Assembly: GCF_910592395.1 (NCBI RefSeq)
Contig: NC_088316.1
Location: 19,098,001-19,158,000 of the forward strand
Reading direction: 5' to 3'
Length of the DNA: 60,000 bases
Origin: Lineus longissimus
Lineage: Eukaryota; Nemertea; Pilidiophora; Heteronemertea; Lineidae
The position numbers and the translations under genes were made by a program. Numbering within the stretch: the stretch's first letter is position 1; each line of letters begins with the position of its first letter. The notes beneath the pieces are model-generated. The model had not been told where the DNA came from, made no database searches, and worked only from the letters and a program-made list of their open reading frames with translations. Shown one piece after another: positions 25,301-54,071 of this stretch.

Positions 25301-25524
25301 CATCGGGGTATACTTGACAGAATAGAAGCTCGCTGCGATAGGACTCGATCATTTACAGGAAAACTGAGAACGATTTGAGTTGATGTGTGCAGAGGATTGC
25401 ATAGAAGAGGAAGTAATATTTGGTGTGCTCGAGGATGGCTTGTACTGCCAACTGAATTCTAAGTAGGATGATTTCCTCCGGTCGCTCGAAGACCGATATG
25501 ATCAACCGTCGGTAAGTCGTGTAC
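22339..25524. other. No gene seen
   Basis: Beyond the fading edge of the 33-bp array I find no exon with a recognisable motif or convincing splice signals on either strand, and no inverted-repeat element. Confidence 0.5.
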
Positions 25525-26835
25525 TGAACTGTTAGCTCAGTAACTTCAGTCCTTATGCATATGCCTATGTAGCAGAGCGTAGTTACATTTGGTCAGGATG
25601 AGGACTGAGCTAACATGGTAGCAGAGCGTAGTTACATTTGATCAGGAATAAGGACTGAGCTTACATGGTAGCAGAGCGTAGTTACATTTGACCAGGAATA
25701 AGGACTGAGCTTACATGGTAGCAGAGCGTAGTTACATTTGACCAGGAATAAGGACTGAGCTTACATGGTAGCAGAGCGTAGTTACATTTGACCAGGAATA
25801 AGGACTGAGCTTACATGGTAGCAGAGCGTAGTTACATTTGATCAGGAATAAGGACTGAGCTTACATGGTAGCAGAGCGTAGTTACATTTGATCAGGAATA
25901 AGGACTGAGCTTACATGGTAGCAGAGCGTAGTTACATTTGACCAGGAATAAGGACTGAGCTTACATGGTAGCAGAGCGTAGTTACATTTGACCAGGAATA
26001 AGGACTGAGCTTACATGGTAGCAGAGCGTAGTTACATTTGATCAGGAATAAGGACTGAGCTTACATGGTAGCAGAGCGTAGTTACATTTGACCAGGAATA
26101 AGGACTGAGCTTACATGGTAGCACAGCGTAGTTACATTTGACCAGGAATAAGGACTGAGCTTACATGGTAGCAGAGCGTAGTTACATTTGACCAGGAATA
26201 GAGACTGAGCTTACATGGTAGCAGAGCGTAGTTACATTTGACCAGGAATAGAGACTGAGCTTACATGGTAGCAGAGCGTAGTTACATTTGACCAGGAATA
26301 AGGACTGAGCTTACATGGTAGCAGAGCGTAGTTACATTTGACCAGGAATAAGGACTGAGCTTACATGGTAGCAGAGCGTAGTTACATTTGACCAGGAATA
26401 AGGACTGAGCTTACATGGTAGCAGAGCGTAGTTACATTTGACCAGGAATAAGGACTGAGCTTACATGGTAGCAGAGCGTAGTTACATTTGATCAGGAATA
26501 AGGACTGAGCTTACATGGTAGCAGAGCGTAGTTACATTTGACCAGGAATAAGGACTGAGCTTACATGGTAACACAGCGTAGTTACATTTGACCAGGAATA
26601 AGGACTGAGCTCACATGGTAGCAGAGCGTAGTTACATTTGATCAGGAATAAGGACTGAGCTTACATGGTAGCAGAGCGTAGTTACATTTGACCAGGAATA
26701 AGGACTGAGCTTACATGGTAGCAGAGCGTAGTTACATTTGACCAGGAATAGAGACTGAGCTTACATGGTAGCAGAGCGTAGTTACATGTACATTTGGTCA
26801 GGAATGAGGACTGGGCTGACTGAGCTAATAGTTCA
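25525..26835. repeat. 50-bp minisatellite (about 25 copies) bounded by inverted repeats
   Basis: Tandem copies of a 50-bp unit (GCAGAGCGTAGTTACATTTG, then ACCAGGAATAAGGACTGAGC, then TTACATGGTA) run from 25572 to about 26815. There is one 49-bp spacing at the left and an 8-bp insertion in the last copy. Variation is limited to a few positions (GATC/GACC, AAGG/AGAG). The array is enclosed by imperfect inverted repeats: 25525-25556 (TGAACTGTTAGCTCAGT) and 26804-26835, whose reverse complement begins TGAACTATTAGCTCAGT. This suggests a mobile element that carries the array. I found no clean target duplication. It lies 547 bp downstream of the 3' end of the glutamate receptor coding region. Confidence 0.9.
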
Positions 26836-27381
26836 GGAGAGTCGTTTCAAGCTGCAGGGCTTTTTTAAAACATGTAAGTCACAACTTGGCCTTGCGTCTA
26901 ATGAGCTTAGGTACCAATGAAAGGGGGACACCAGGTGAAGTGAACGCCAGTTTAGTGACTGACCCCGTTTTGACCAACCGGGTCCTGAGTACAAATGAAA
27001 TAACAGGTTTACTCCTGGTCGACACCATATCCTTCCAATCTTGGGTTGCACGTTTCGCCAGGCAAGATTCGCCAACGGTAGCCATTGGTTAAGGTTTCCT
27101 TTGTTGTTCAAAAAACTAATTCTCATGTTTTCCACATCTATTGAAAGTTCGTCGGTAAATGTCCAACATTCTCTGTTCCCTGCCTTGCGTTGCGAAGATG
27201 CGGCTTAACAAAATATCATTAATTCCAACGGCAACGCATTGCAGCAACATTCTATATCCGGGATTCAGTCCAGTTGTTCAGCCAAGTTTCGTAATGCAGG
27301 GAACATGCGTGGTTCTCGATGGTTCTAGATCCTTAAGTCTAAAATGCACTTGGGAGGTCTTCTCATCGCCACCAGCTGTCG
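26836..27381 (-). other. 3' flank or 3' UTR of the glutamate receptor gene
   Basis: Between the receptor stop codon and the 50-bp array I see no further exon and no clear AATAAA on the minus strand, so the end of the transcript is not placed. Confidence 0.4.
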
Positions 27382-44186
<16,805 letters not shown>

Positions 44187-46597
44187 CTAAAAAGAGAAAA
44201 ATACATGACCATGAGTTTAATCGGGATGATGGTATGGCAGATCTTGAGTGAAGATTTGTCTTAGAAATAACTATGGCAAAACCAAATCCGTGACACTCAA
44301 GGCATTATTCCATTTGTCGAGCTGCTATTGCTTTGATCGTTGTCCGTGAGGTTGGACGCACTCCAGCATTGTGAGTGGAATACCAAGATCTTAGACTCGC
44401 TCAATCACTCTCTTGCATTTCATCTCAGAGAGTGGCCCGTGACTACGAAATAGCGCGGGGCTACACCACTGGCCACCTATCGGGCACTTATGGGTAGCGA
44501 AAAGGAGTCCCCGTGTGGTTAATACGCCACCGGCTGGATAATGTCCTTCTTTTGCTTCGATGACGATCATTTCAAATTTGCTTTTTCCCGAAACTTAATC
44601 AAAGTCACACGATTTATTCACTGTGTCAATCTGGGGTAAACTCGTTAAAATATCATATACCGAGATTAAGATTCTCAAGGGAAAATGATTAATGTGTTTT
44701 GTAATTAACCTATCATAATCTCTTTTGAAGAATGAATGATTGGGTTTAGATACATCTCCAGGGAAAAGTTCATTTTATTGAACTAATTCAGTATTTTAGG
44801 ATTTTACGTGCATTGAATTAACTGATTTGTAGCCAAGAGAAGCGTCTTGCTAGCAAAAATGTCTGCCGCAAGGGTACTATGGACCAGTTCCCCAGTAAGT
44901 TGCCGACAAGATCACAAGCGCAATCGGTTTCATTGTTTCTCCTCATTCATGTCATTTGCTAGAACATCTTGATACACCTCAACGCTAAAACAAGTATCTT
45001 GTGACAGTATCATAACGCACATGTCTTTCCATATCGCAGTACACACAATATGTCAGTAAAGTTGCAAGGTACATTCAACACTGCCGAGTGTGAAGGCTGA
45101 ACATCCATACATGATATCCGTCAAGTCTTGCGGGATGTTCAAGAAGAAGATAGTTCCGGTGGGGAAAGAGGAAGACCTGTTGAAGTCCTCTTTCCCGATG
45201 AGACTTGAGAGAAAGGTTTTAGATTTGTCAACAGTGAGGCCAGAGAAAGGAAATTGGACGGGTGGAGAATACTACTCACAAACAACAATTTCGCAAGCCT
45301 AAGCTTTGCTCGCGAGAGGTTAGACGAGGAGAGGAGCAAGCGTATCATAGGTTAAGTGTGTTTCTGTGTGTCAACATTTAAAGAATATGTCAATATTGGG
45401 CTTGATAAAGTGCTCCAGTCTGACTGAGAGATAGTACCACTTTGAATTTGATTGCAAGGAGTTTTAATCCTCAAAGGAATCATTTTGTGGTAATCATATA
45501 GACGAGAGAAATATGAAATCCTGTTATCCGCCTGCTATAGTGTTCCGAGTCGCTAATCCTCGCATGCAGCCTGCCGCGGCTGCTGCGAAGAAACTTTTCG
45601 ATTGGCAACAAATCCAATTTTCTCGGCACGGCGGCGGTCTCCGCTGAATGAGTCCCAGAAGACATGGCCATTCATTAACGAATTACATAATGTCCGATCA
45701 TGTTTAATCAAGCTAAATGTAACTCTTATGTTGAAGTATTCCCCCATGGACCCTAAAGATGCAGTATGTTACTTGATAAGCTAGAGATTAGCAACTAGTT
45801 ACCATTTTTTCGCGGTTAATCATACTTGGAGAATTTTTTTTTCTTCGCCTGTGGAAATATTTCGATCGTGGATTCGTCTCGCGCCGCAGGGACTGTGAGA
45901 ATCTCTTTTTCTCTATTCGAGTTTTGGGTTTCAGGGAAATAAATGTTTTTTATGCCCATGGGTATCATCGTCAATTCAGATATCAGATGTCAGACTTCAG
46001 CCACTTAGAAGACGAACGTCCAACATTCGACAAGAGAAACCATTTCTTCATTAACAAGAAGCTGGTCAAAGACAACATGCAGCTGAGTTTGCGGATAGTT
46101 AAACAAAGAGGCGTATAACCTGACATGATCCTGGCGATGCCAATATAATTATACTTGACAGACGGAACAAACCCAGCTGCCATTACTGATGAATTATGGG
46201 GGATTGAGGCTGGCAATGGCCGCGTCAAGCTGGGTTAACTAGCGTGGCAACGGTTTCAGGTCTTCAGGTCACCGTGAAGCGTGCGGTTGTATAAACGCCT
46301 CCCATGAAGGCCGATATCATGCAGGGCGTCAATGAGAACTGAATCGATGATGTTTGCTCCTTTGCAAAATCCATGAATGATTACAGAAACGCCTCCTCAT
46401 GCTTGGTAGGCAACCAGTCTCGGAGAAGAAAAACTCTCCTGATATGTGGAGCAGTGTGCAGGCCCACCTGCGTATGGAGACTCCGTTACTCTCACCAGTC
46501 CTATCCCAAGCTAGCACGCCGAAGACGGAGGCCGCTGCCCGATTTCGTCATAAGAGAGGTGCTACGCATACTTACTCATATGACTGTGAACGCCGAA

Positions 46598-46628
46598 GAA
46601 GAAGAAGGAGAAGAAGACGAAGAAGATC
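46598..46628. repeat. GAA-rich microsatellite
   Basis: An imperfect run of GAA/GAAGGA/GAC triplets. It produces poly-Glu or poly-Arg open frames that are unlikely to be genes. Confidence 0.6.
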
Positions 46629-47164
46629 CCAAGTTTGTATACATGTAAGATAGTTAGATCGTGTAGTTCATGCTCAATGCTCATGATCAAGTTCTTTCTC
46701 TTCGCCTTCCAAGTTTTCATCTGAAACGTACATCATCGACCATACTGACAAGTCTCTCTCGTTAACAAGTTTCCAACTTCATTCTATTACTCGGTCATTG
46801 CAACTTTATCCGTTCCCTGCCAAGGCGATCATTCCGTGGGAACATTGTAGAAATGCTCACCCTCCATGATTACCGCCTCATCATCTCAGACCATTACCGC
46901 AGTTATCATAGGCAGAGACCGTTACCCGAGCATTGTTATTCATTCTACAATCATCAGGGAACTATTTTACCAGTTTGCCTGGCTGTGACTAGAATCCATC
47001 AGAAAATAAACGCTATTTTCTTTACCTATCCTGTTCATTTCACGCATGGCTTTGCTAACAAGCTAGAGATTATATCGAACATTTTTATAAAGGCTGCGTG
47101 AAGGCTTTGGCTTCACGAATGTGGCTCTTGAAAGACTCTGGTTAAACATAGTAATGAACACTAT

Positions 47165-47329
47165 GGGCCAAATTCATAGAGGGCGTTTAGCGCAAAACAG
47201 CGTTTAACTACTGAATAGACAGGTTCAGGTCCGTCATGTAAATCTTCACAGAATATCAATAGGCCCTGAAAATGATTAGAGAGAAGTTACCCACGTCTGA
47301 CCCTTAAATGCCCTTTATGAATTTGGCCC
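47165..47329. mobile_element. 165-bp MITE (GGGCCAAATTCATA ends)
   Basis: The inverted ends read GGGCCAAATTCATARAGGGC on each strand and continue into RTTTA, with TAT flanking both sides (47162-47164 and 47330-47332). The length, GGG start and 3-bp flank resemble PIF/Harbinger-type MITEs, though the TAT target is not the usual TWA, so the class is tentative. Confidence 0.7.
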
Positions 47330-50300
47330 TATGTTTCTTGCTGTTACAAAGTTTGCAGAACTCTTCAGGCTTCATGGCTCCGATGCTTTTCTTGCTCGTA
47401 AGTTACTCACGTAACTTGCCCTGCCAATCTTCACGAATGCAGCCAATGACATGCACCCACACATATTTTGACCAGTCACCGAGGATCGGACATGGGTCGC
47501 CAAGATTCACCTGGGACTAACAGTTGACCTCAGGTAATCCCAACACAAGCCAGTAATCCCCCTTTGCTTGATCGTGCCAAATGATATTATCATCTATGAG
47601 GGAAAATCGCATTCGTGGTAAATGTAGCGGCAAATTGGATATGCGGCAAACCGGACATATCGCATATGACACTTCTATTCGCGAAAAGAAAACAATATTT
47701 TTGAATAGGCTCGCATTCACTAGCTCATTTAAGCAAGCAATGATGAAGATCGCCTCCTAACATGAGAAAGGTGAAAATGTGAAACAGTCACATAACGCAG
47801 TTGATCTAGACGAGCTCTTGGAAACTTGGCCATTGATTACTTTGGCATTAAATTTTCTACCAGTGGTAAACATGTGCTCATCGGCAAATCAATTTTCCGG
47901 CCAAGAGCTAGTCGAAGTTTGTCACAGTATCATGTGATAGTGCAGTCTTGATTACCATCCCGTCTTCCAGGCAGATCTTTGTCCTACCATGTCGATTCAA
48001 ATCAGGAAACACATTATAGAACCATCTTAGCAGTCAGGCATAGGCTACATTGTGACGACTGGTCATTCAGAAACCAACGTACACATTGTACAATGTATGT
48101 AATGTATTCCCGTACTCTACTAATCACCATTTAGCACTGTTAGTGTTAGTAGTATTCCGTTCACGCCCAACAAGTTAGCGATAATGGTCCGACCGGATCA
48201 TCTAAGCGACCTTAACGGATGCTACGATCTGTCCAGGAAAGGCCAATACGAAGTTTAGTGGTTATCTGAAGGCTTATCTACAGACCCATTTTCATTTGTA
48301 TTCCGCGAGAGGACAGTGGCGGGTCCTGTCGTCGATGAAAAGATTTTCTGCAGACAGTTCTCACAAAGCTTCTACATGTCGTGATCGTGATTGAAATAGC
48401 GGCATATCACGAGATGAAGAAGACAAAGGTCTTCCTAAAAAGTACATCACGGTGCAGTTCTTGCAAAAGCCGTATGTTATTGTTACTAGTAGTGATCAGA
48501 ATACGAATAGGATACAACAGAAATAGTTAAGGTATTTATCATTTGGAGTGGCCATCTCTTTCTATCACTACTGGCCGCCATATTCATCAAATATCACATG
48601 ATTAATATGACCAATGTCTAACTGGACTGCATGGACACTGGGAATTAAACTGGTGCATGTCCAGGGATATTACTACGCCCGCTGTAGCGGGGCAAACCAG
48701 AGGCAATCATGTTAACTATGATTGCATTAGCATGACGATAGTTCACAGCCAACCTTAGCTGCATAGCAACAATACGTGTTATCTGAAATAGTTAAAGGCA
48801 GAAGGATGAGATCATTGTCGGGTGATGACTTATGACTTGACATCATGGAACCTTCAACAACAGCGGATCACTTCTTCTGCCAGCAACTTTTTGAAAGACT
48901 TATAATGAATGAGTTTGCACTGTTGCCGTCATTTCAGCCGATAAGGTTTAACATAAGGTTTTTACTGATCAACGTCGTCTCATGAAAGAGATTTGTCATC
49001 TCACAAATTATTTCAAATGTTTTACCGCTTGAAATATTTCTTTGGCTGAAGTTTACCTCCTGGTGAGTGTAATAGACTATGCCCAGGCCTCGACACTATA
49101 GTACATGCTTTTTATCAACTTTGCCCTGGTCGACTGCAGCTGTTCTTAGACATTATCTCATGCTTGTACGTCTTTCATGCCCTCAAGGAATAAAACACAA
49201 TAACAAAAGTTAAAATATTCATATGTTCCTATATGATTGGGTAGTTCCTGCCAACGGCCAAGTATACTGCAATACATACTGATGGTATCTTCAATAATTT
49301 AGTTAAGATTTTATTCCTCAGGTTAATGAATATAGATGGGTTGGTTGGGTGAAGGACATCTTGAGTTGTAATCAGTGACAAAACGAGGGTGTAGTCTATA
49401 GTCCATTTCATGACACAAAAAAGCCTAAAATGACTCGGAAGATTTGATAGTGTTTCGTTCACATCGCTCGACTTGGTCATGCCTAGTCTGATTAAGTGAT
49501 TTGAGATACTTCAAGTTTTCAAGTTTTACATAAAAGAAGACATTTTGTTTCACTACTGAGTGAAATGCCAAATATCGGCGTTCGGTTTTGACTCAACTGC
49601 GATTGAGGGTGTGCTATAGAAGTATCAAATGCTTGTCATCTGTGTTCAATTCACCAAACCATGTTGATGCTCATTGGTCATGTTGGACTAAGCTATAACA
49701 TGTGATATAAAATGATGTGATTCCAATCATCATCTATACTATAGCCTTGTTTGATCATTGATAGATTCCTTGTGGGTGTTTGGCGTGGTCCACCAGTCTG
49801 TCAACCCATTACCTAATCACCTGCTTTATTGTGGTCAACCAGGAGAAAACATCGCCAATCTCCGCGGTACTATTGACAAAACCCACTCAAATGACCATGA
49901 TTAGTTTATAGAGTAGAGGCCTGGAGCATTAGCTGGGCCAGAAATTGAGTTAAGGTCGGCTTGGGATGGCTGAAATCTGGCTGGCGTGTCGGCCATCATC
50001 TGCTTAGCTATCAGTCATGTTCCGAGGCTTATGTCTTAAATGTAATGGGCCATTTCGCAGCCGACTAGCAGAGTGTTGTGGCTAGATATACCGCCGTGTG
50101 GGGACTTGCGATATGGGGCTAATTCAGTTTGGGTATTCTGTTAAGTGATTTACGAGACCCAGGCCATGCGAGTCCTGGCATGGGTGTGTTTTTTGTCCGG
50201 ATATTGCGTGCAATCTGTTTGTTTATAACCTCTGGCTCCCCACGAGATGAAGCTTTCATTCCTCTTTTCCATTAGCAAGCCATCAAATTTTTATTCGGCC

Positions 50301-53300
50301 AAAACTACGAACTTAAAATGATTGATTATTGTGTCCGACAGGTCATCTGCCTTTGGAAAATATTAGTGTCAGGGCAAGTGACAATCTCTTCTAGAAAGCA
50401 ATGTGTTTGAGCTGAGATAAGTTGGCAGGTTTCGCAACCTCTACAAAAGTTATTTGCACCAGCCGATCACCTGAGTTACATTTTACGATTTCTCAACCAA
50501 GAGTTTAATTTCCCAAATACCCTGTTAGTACATTAATAATCTACACATACTTGCCGGGTCACGTCGAACAAAGACAACACCTGCGGTTGATTGATGAAGT
50601 TGTGACCAGAACTGATCTCAAAATCCGATACCGTCGGCTAACCAATAAGTGAAACTCAAACGGTGACTTGGGTGAGAGGCACCGGCAATCTGATTCCTTG
50701 ATTTCACAGAGGAATTGATCTGATGGCGACAGCAAGAGGAATAGGATGACATAAAATGGTTCCTGTTAATTCACCAGTGCACTGTGTTACATTCTTGATT
50801 ATTCTGAATGTCAACACCTTAAAGCTAAATCGCGTTGGCCGATAGTCCCTTAGCTTTTTCTAACTCATCGCACACAACACACCATCATCGTTTGCACCCT
50901 TCATCTGGGAAACAAATCGAGAAACTTCGGTTCCAATGACGGACAAGATCACTTTGACAATACCGATTTATTATGTTATTTTTCTTGGAATTTTGAAGAT
51001 CAAGCAGTTGTAGATACTCGTATTGGCGTTTGTAAGTGCTCGGATCACCTTATTATCGAAAGATCTAACCACCTTCTGGTGGCTTCATTGATCAAATTGA
51101 TCGATAACGGGACAGAAGCAGGTGGGATAATCTGTAAGACATGATCGTGGTTCGTACTGTGACATTGCCTTTCGATAGTTTTAAAGGTCAATATGATAAG
51201 CAACTCAACGTGGTCAATGACCTGTAGATATTGGTCGGGGTTCCAATCACCATATGGTTTCCAGACTCCTCTGATTCCTTGATTGATCAAATGAAGCGAT
51301 TTCCTGTCAGCTGTAGCAGCTCAGGTAGCATGATATATTGAAATAGGCCGTCAATTGATCTTCTTTTGACATTGATCTATGATGATTTTCAAGGTTAATT
51401 CCATAAGCAATCTGATAGGTTTTGATCACTATATCGTCCTCAAATCTGTTCATGGCTTGTGTGATCAATAGACCGCTACAACAGCAGGTAGCATGCCCCA
51501 TCGATCATGGCCTGACTGACTCGCCCACAAAAGTAAGCGGCAGGTCATATGTATGGTGTCAGTTTTTCAGACAGGATGAAAGTTATCACCCCAAGGTCAT
51601 AACCTTCAATCGACATTGTATTTGTCACCTTTCTGATCGCCAATTTTTCTCAATATCCGACATCCAGCGGGGCACTTCCAAACGTAATGATAAGGAAATT
51701 ATGAGTCTGAAGCATTCTGCAAGATGTTAGACCAGCAACAAAATAGCAAATCCCAACAGCAGGAAAAGGTTTGCTGTTATCTGTTTATGATTTAGTGTCT
51801 ATATCCCTTGTCACGAAGTTCGAGACCGGGGTAAGAGAGAAACGGTGGAGTTTATTGTGAGGTGATTATTCCGCGCGAGCACTCGTTAGGTAGCCTAATC
51901 CATCACCTAGTCAACCAGTGTAACCACCAGAGCAAGAAATTGAACGCAGTATCAGCCTAGGAACAGACGCTGGGTGTTGGGAGCAAGCGGATCTTTAGTA
52001 TCTGATGTCACCCGAAGTGTTACCGTCTGCCCTTAAAATCTCATCTTTATCGTTCTGGCTTTTTCAAGGTCAAGGTCAACTGGTATCGCCGTAACATTGT
52101 CATCATAAGGTTGTATATCGTCCTTGGTTGCGTCCTTCTGCGTTTCAGATTGGTCTCTGCTGAGGTAAAGTCAGGTCCAACTCGCCATGAGCCTGACTCT
52201 GGCGTATTGTTTACATCTTCAACATGTTCAAGGTCGTTCACAGGTACCGTATCACAATATCACCGATAGACCCATTTGTGAAAAGTAGTTCTGAATGATG
52301 CCGGATGTGAAACATTACACAGCTACCTATTGTTAAGGGTTAATTTGTCATATGATAAACCACTTAGGCTCGTACCTTTACCGGAACGAAGATATTCGTC
52401 CATTTACCCAGACGTTTCCTTCCTTCAACTAAATTCTGAGCACTCCACCCAACCCGAGAAGGCAAGAAGCACCATGTAATCTCCATATTTCACCTGATGT
52501 GATTGCCACCCGCCTCTGCTCGGAAGAAAGGCCCATCAGCGATAGGTAATTGGATATAAATGTGAATACCATGATCAGAAACCATAAATTATGGGTAAAA
52601 GCCTTGAAGTTTAAGACAGATAGATGGATATCAATATTACAGTAGAGTAGAGTAGGCGTTCGATCCCCTGGAGTCAATTGAATCTGAATTCAATTGCTTT
52701 GACAATATGAGCAAATGGAATATGATGGTAAGCTTAGACGACGAGCAGAGGATGTCATTCAGAAAGACAACGTCCATGCTCAGTTTTTCACCCAACAATA
52801 TCCATTATTCTCATTGCAAAATGACATTGATAATGTCTGTGAAGAATTCTTTATCGACATTTCTTGAAATGTGCAATACTCAGCCAAAAGAGAAGCATTC
52901 AAATGCTATGTCTATTGATCAAACCTGTGGTATCAACGGCGGCGTCTAATAGAACATCCATCGTCAATTTAACAGGCTTGATCAGCCATCTAGGCAGATA
53001 ACGATTAACATTATTCCTACACAAAAGCAGTTTGACGTTGAGCTTTTAAGAAAGACATCCCTCTCACTTATAAAGCTTGTTCAAATGACAAATTAGGGAA
53101 TCATCGTTTTTCATACAAGTGTGAGAGATGTGGCCAGGGATTGAAAAATCGATGTTGGTTTGAATGAATTGCCATCATCCATCACGCACGCTCAGTCAGG
53201 GACTTTCGAAAGAAGCATATTGGGATGTTATTGTATCGTCCAATCAGAAGCGCTAGATTCTGCATCACCGACGTTGTGAACAACAGGAATCAGCCAATCA

Positions 53301-53994
53301 CATGGCGTATTTTGGATTATTTATGCGGCGTGTATCGGGCTTACAGTTCAGTGCACTGATTACGCGTTGTTGTCATGCTTGGCGAGGTGTTGGAAGGCAT
53401 CCCAAATCAAAGTTCATTGCGACTTCTTGGTGACTTAATGAAAACGATTTCAAGATGATATTGTATTGTACATGTAGATCTTTGAAGTTGTAAACTGTCC
53501 TCAGATCGTCAAATCAGCTGACTTTATTGATTGGTGAAGTGCTTGATCACTAATCAAGGCTCAAATTGATCGCCTTTGTAAATCAGTCATTTTACGTCTA
53601 TCCCTTTGACAAGGGAAGAACTGAGGATATCACAAATGTAATGGTTTAAGAGACAAAGATGAGGGGATTCCTGTCAGATGTATGCTATTGATCGAATGTG
53701 AAGAAGCTTATGAGGGAGGAGCCCTGATCAAGCGAGCACAACCTGAATGGACAGCGTACTGCTGAGTGAAACTGACAACCATCTCATGAATCTGCCTCAG
53801 AGAAGTGAAATATACTGTTCTCAATATTGAAAAAAGGAGATATTATGTACCTTGATCGTCAATTTCATTCAAAAGGCTCGATTTGGATAAACAATGGGTT
53901 GGTGGTAAAAGTTTACATCATGTTCCGGATGACCTTTCTTTCAGTATTGCAGATATGTTAAAATCAACCGGTCTCAGATGGGTAAAACAAGAGT

Positions 53995-53998
53995 AAAA
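53995..53998 (-). terminator. RNA polymerase III terminator of tRNA-Pro
   Basis: TTTT on the minus strand two bases past the discriminator base of the tRNA. Confidence 0.7.
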
Positions 53999-53999
53999 G

Positions 54000-54071
54000 G
54001 GGCTCGTCCGGGAATCGAACCCGGGACCTCTCGCACCCGAAGCGAGAATCATACCTCTAGACCAACGAGCC
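54000..54071 (-). tRNA. tRNA-Pro (anticodon CGG)
   Basis: A 72-nt minus-strand cloverleaf. The acceptor stem GGCTCGT/ACGAGCC is perfect, the D arm contains GGTCTAGAGGTATGATT, the anticodon stem is CTCGC/GCGAG with loop TTCGGGT (anticodon CGG), and the T arm CCGGG/CCCGG encloses TTCGATT, matching the B box. The discriminator is C. It closely resembles known animal tRNA-Pro(CGG). There is no intron and no genomic CCA. Confidence 0.97.

Larger units (their letters stand above)
44187..53999. other. Gene-free stretch, probably 5' intron or flank of the receptor gene
   Basis: Apart from the miniature element at 47165-47329 and a GAA-rich microsatellite near 46600 I see no supported gene. I looked for a minus-strand signal-peptide exon ending in phase 1 and did not find a convincing one. 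Confidence 0.45.

Noticed and set aside
25572-26820. Regular repeat array resembling CRISPR
   Set aside because: The 50-bp units are contiguous with no unique spacers, and the DNA is animal nuclear sequence. The same applies to the 25-bp array at 30781-31120.
46373-46653. Open frames ending in poly-Glu or poly-Arg
   Set aside because: They arise from a GAA-rich microsatellite and overlap each other in two frames.
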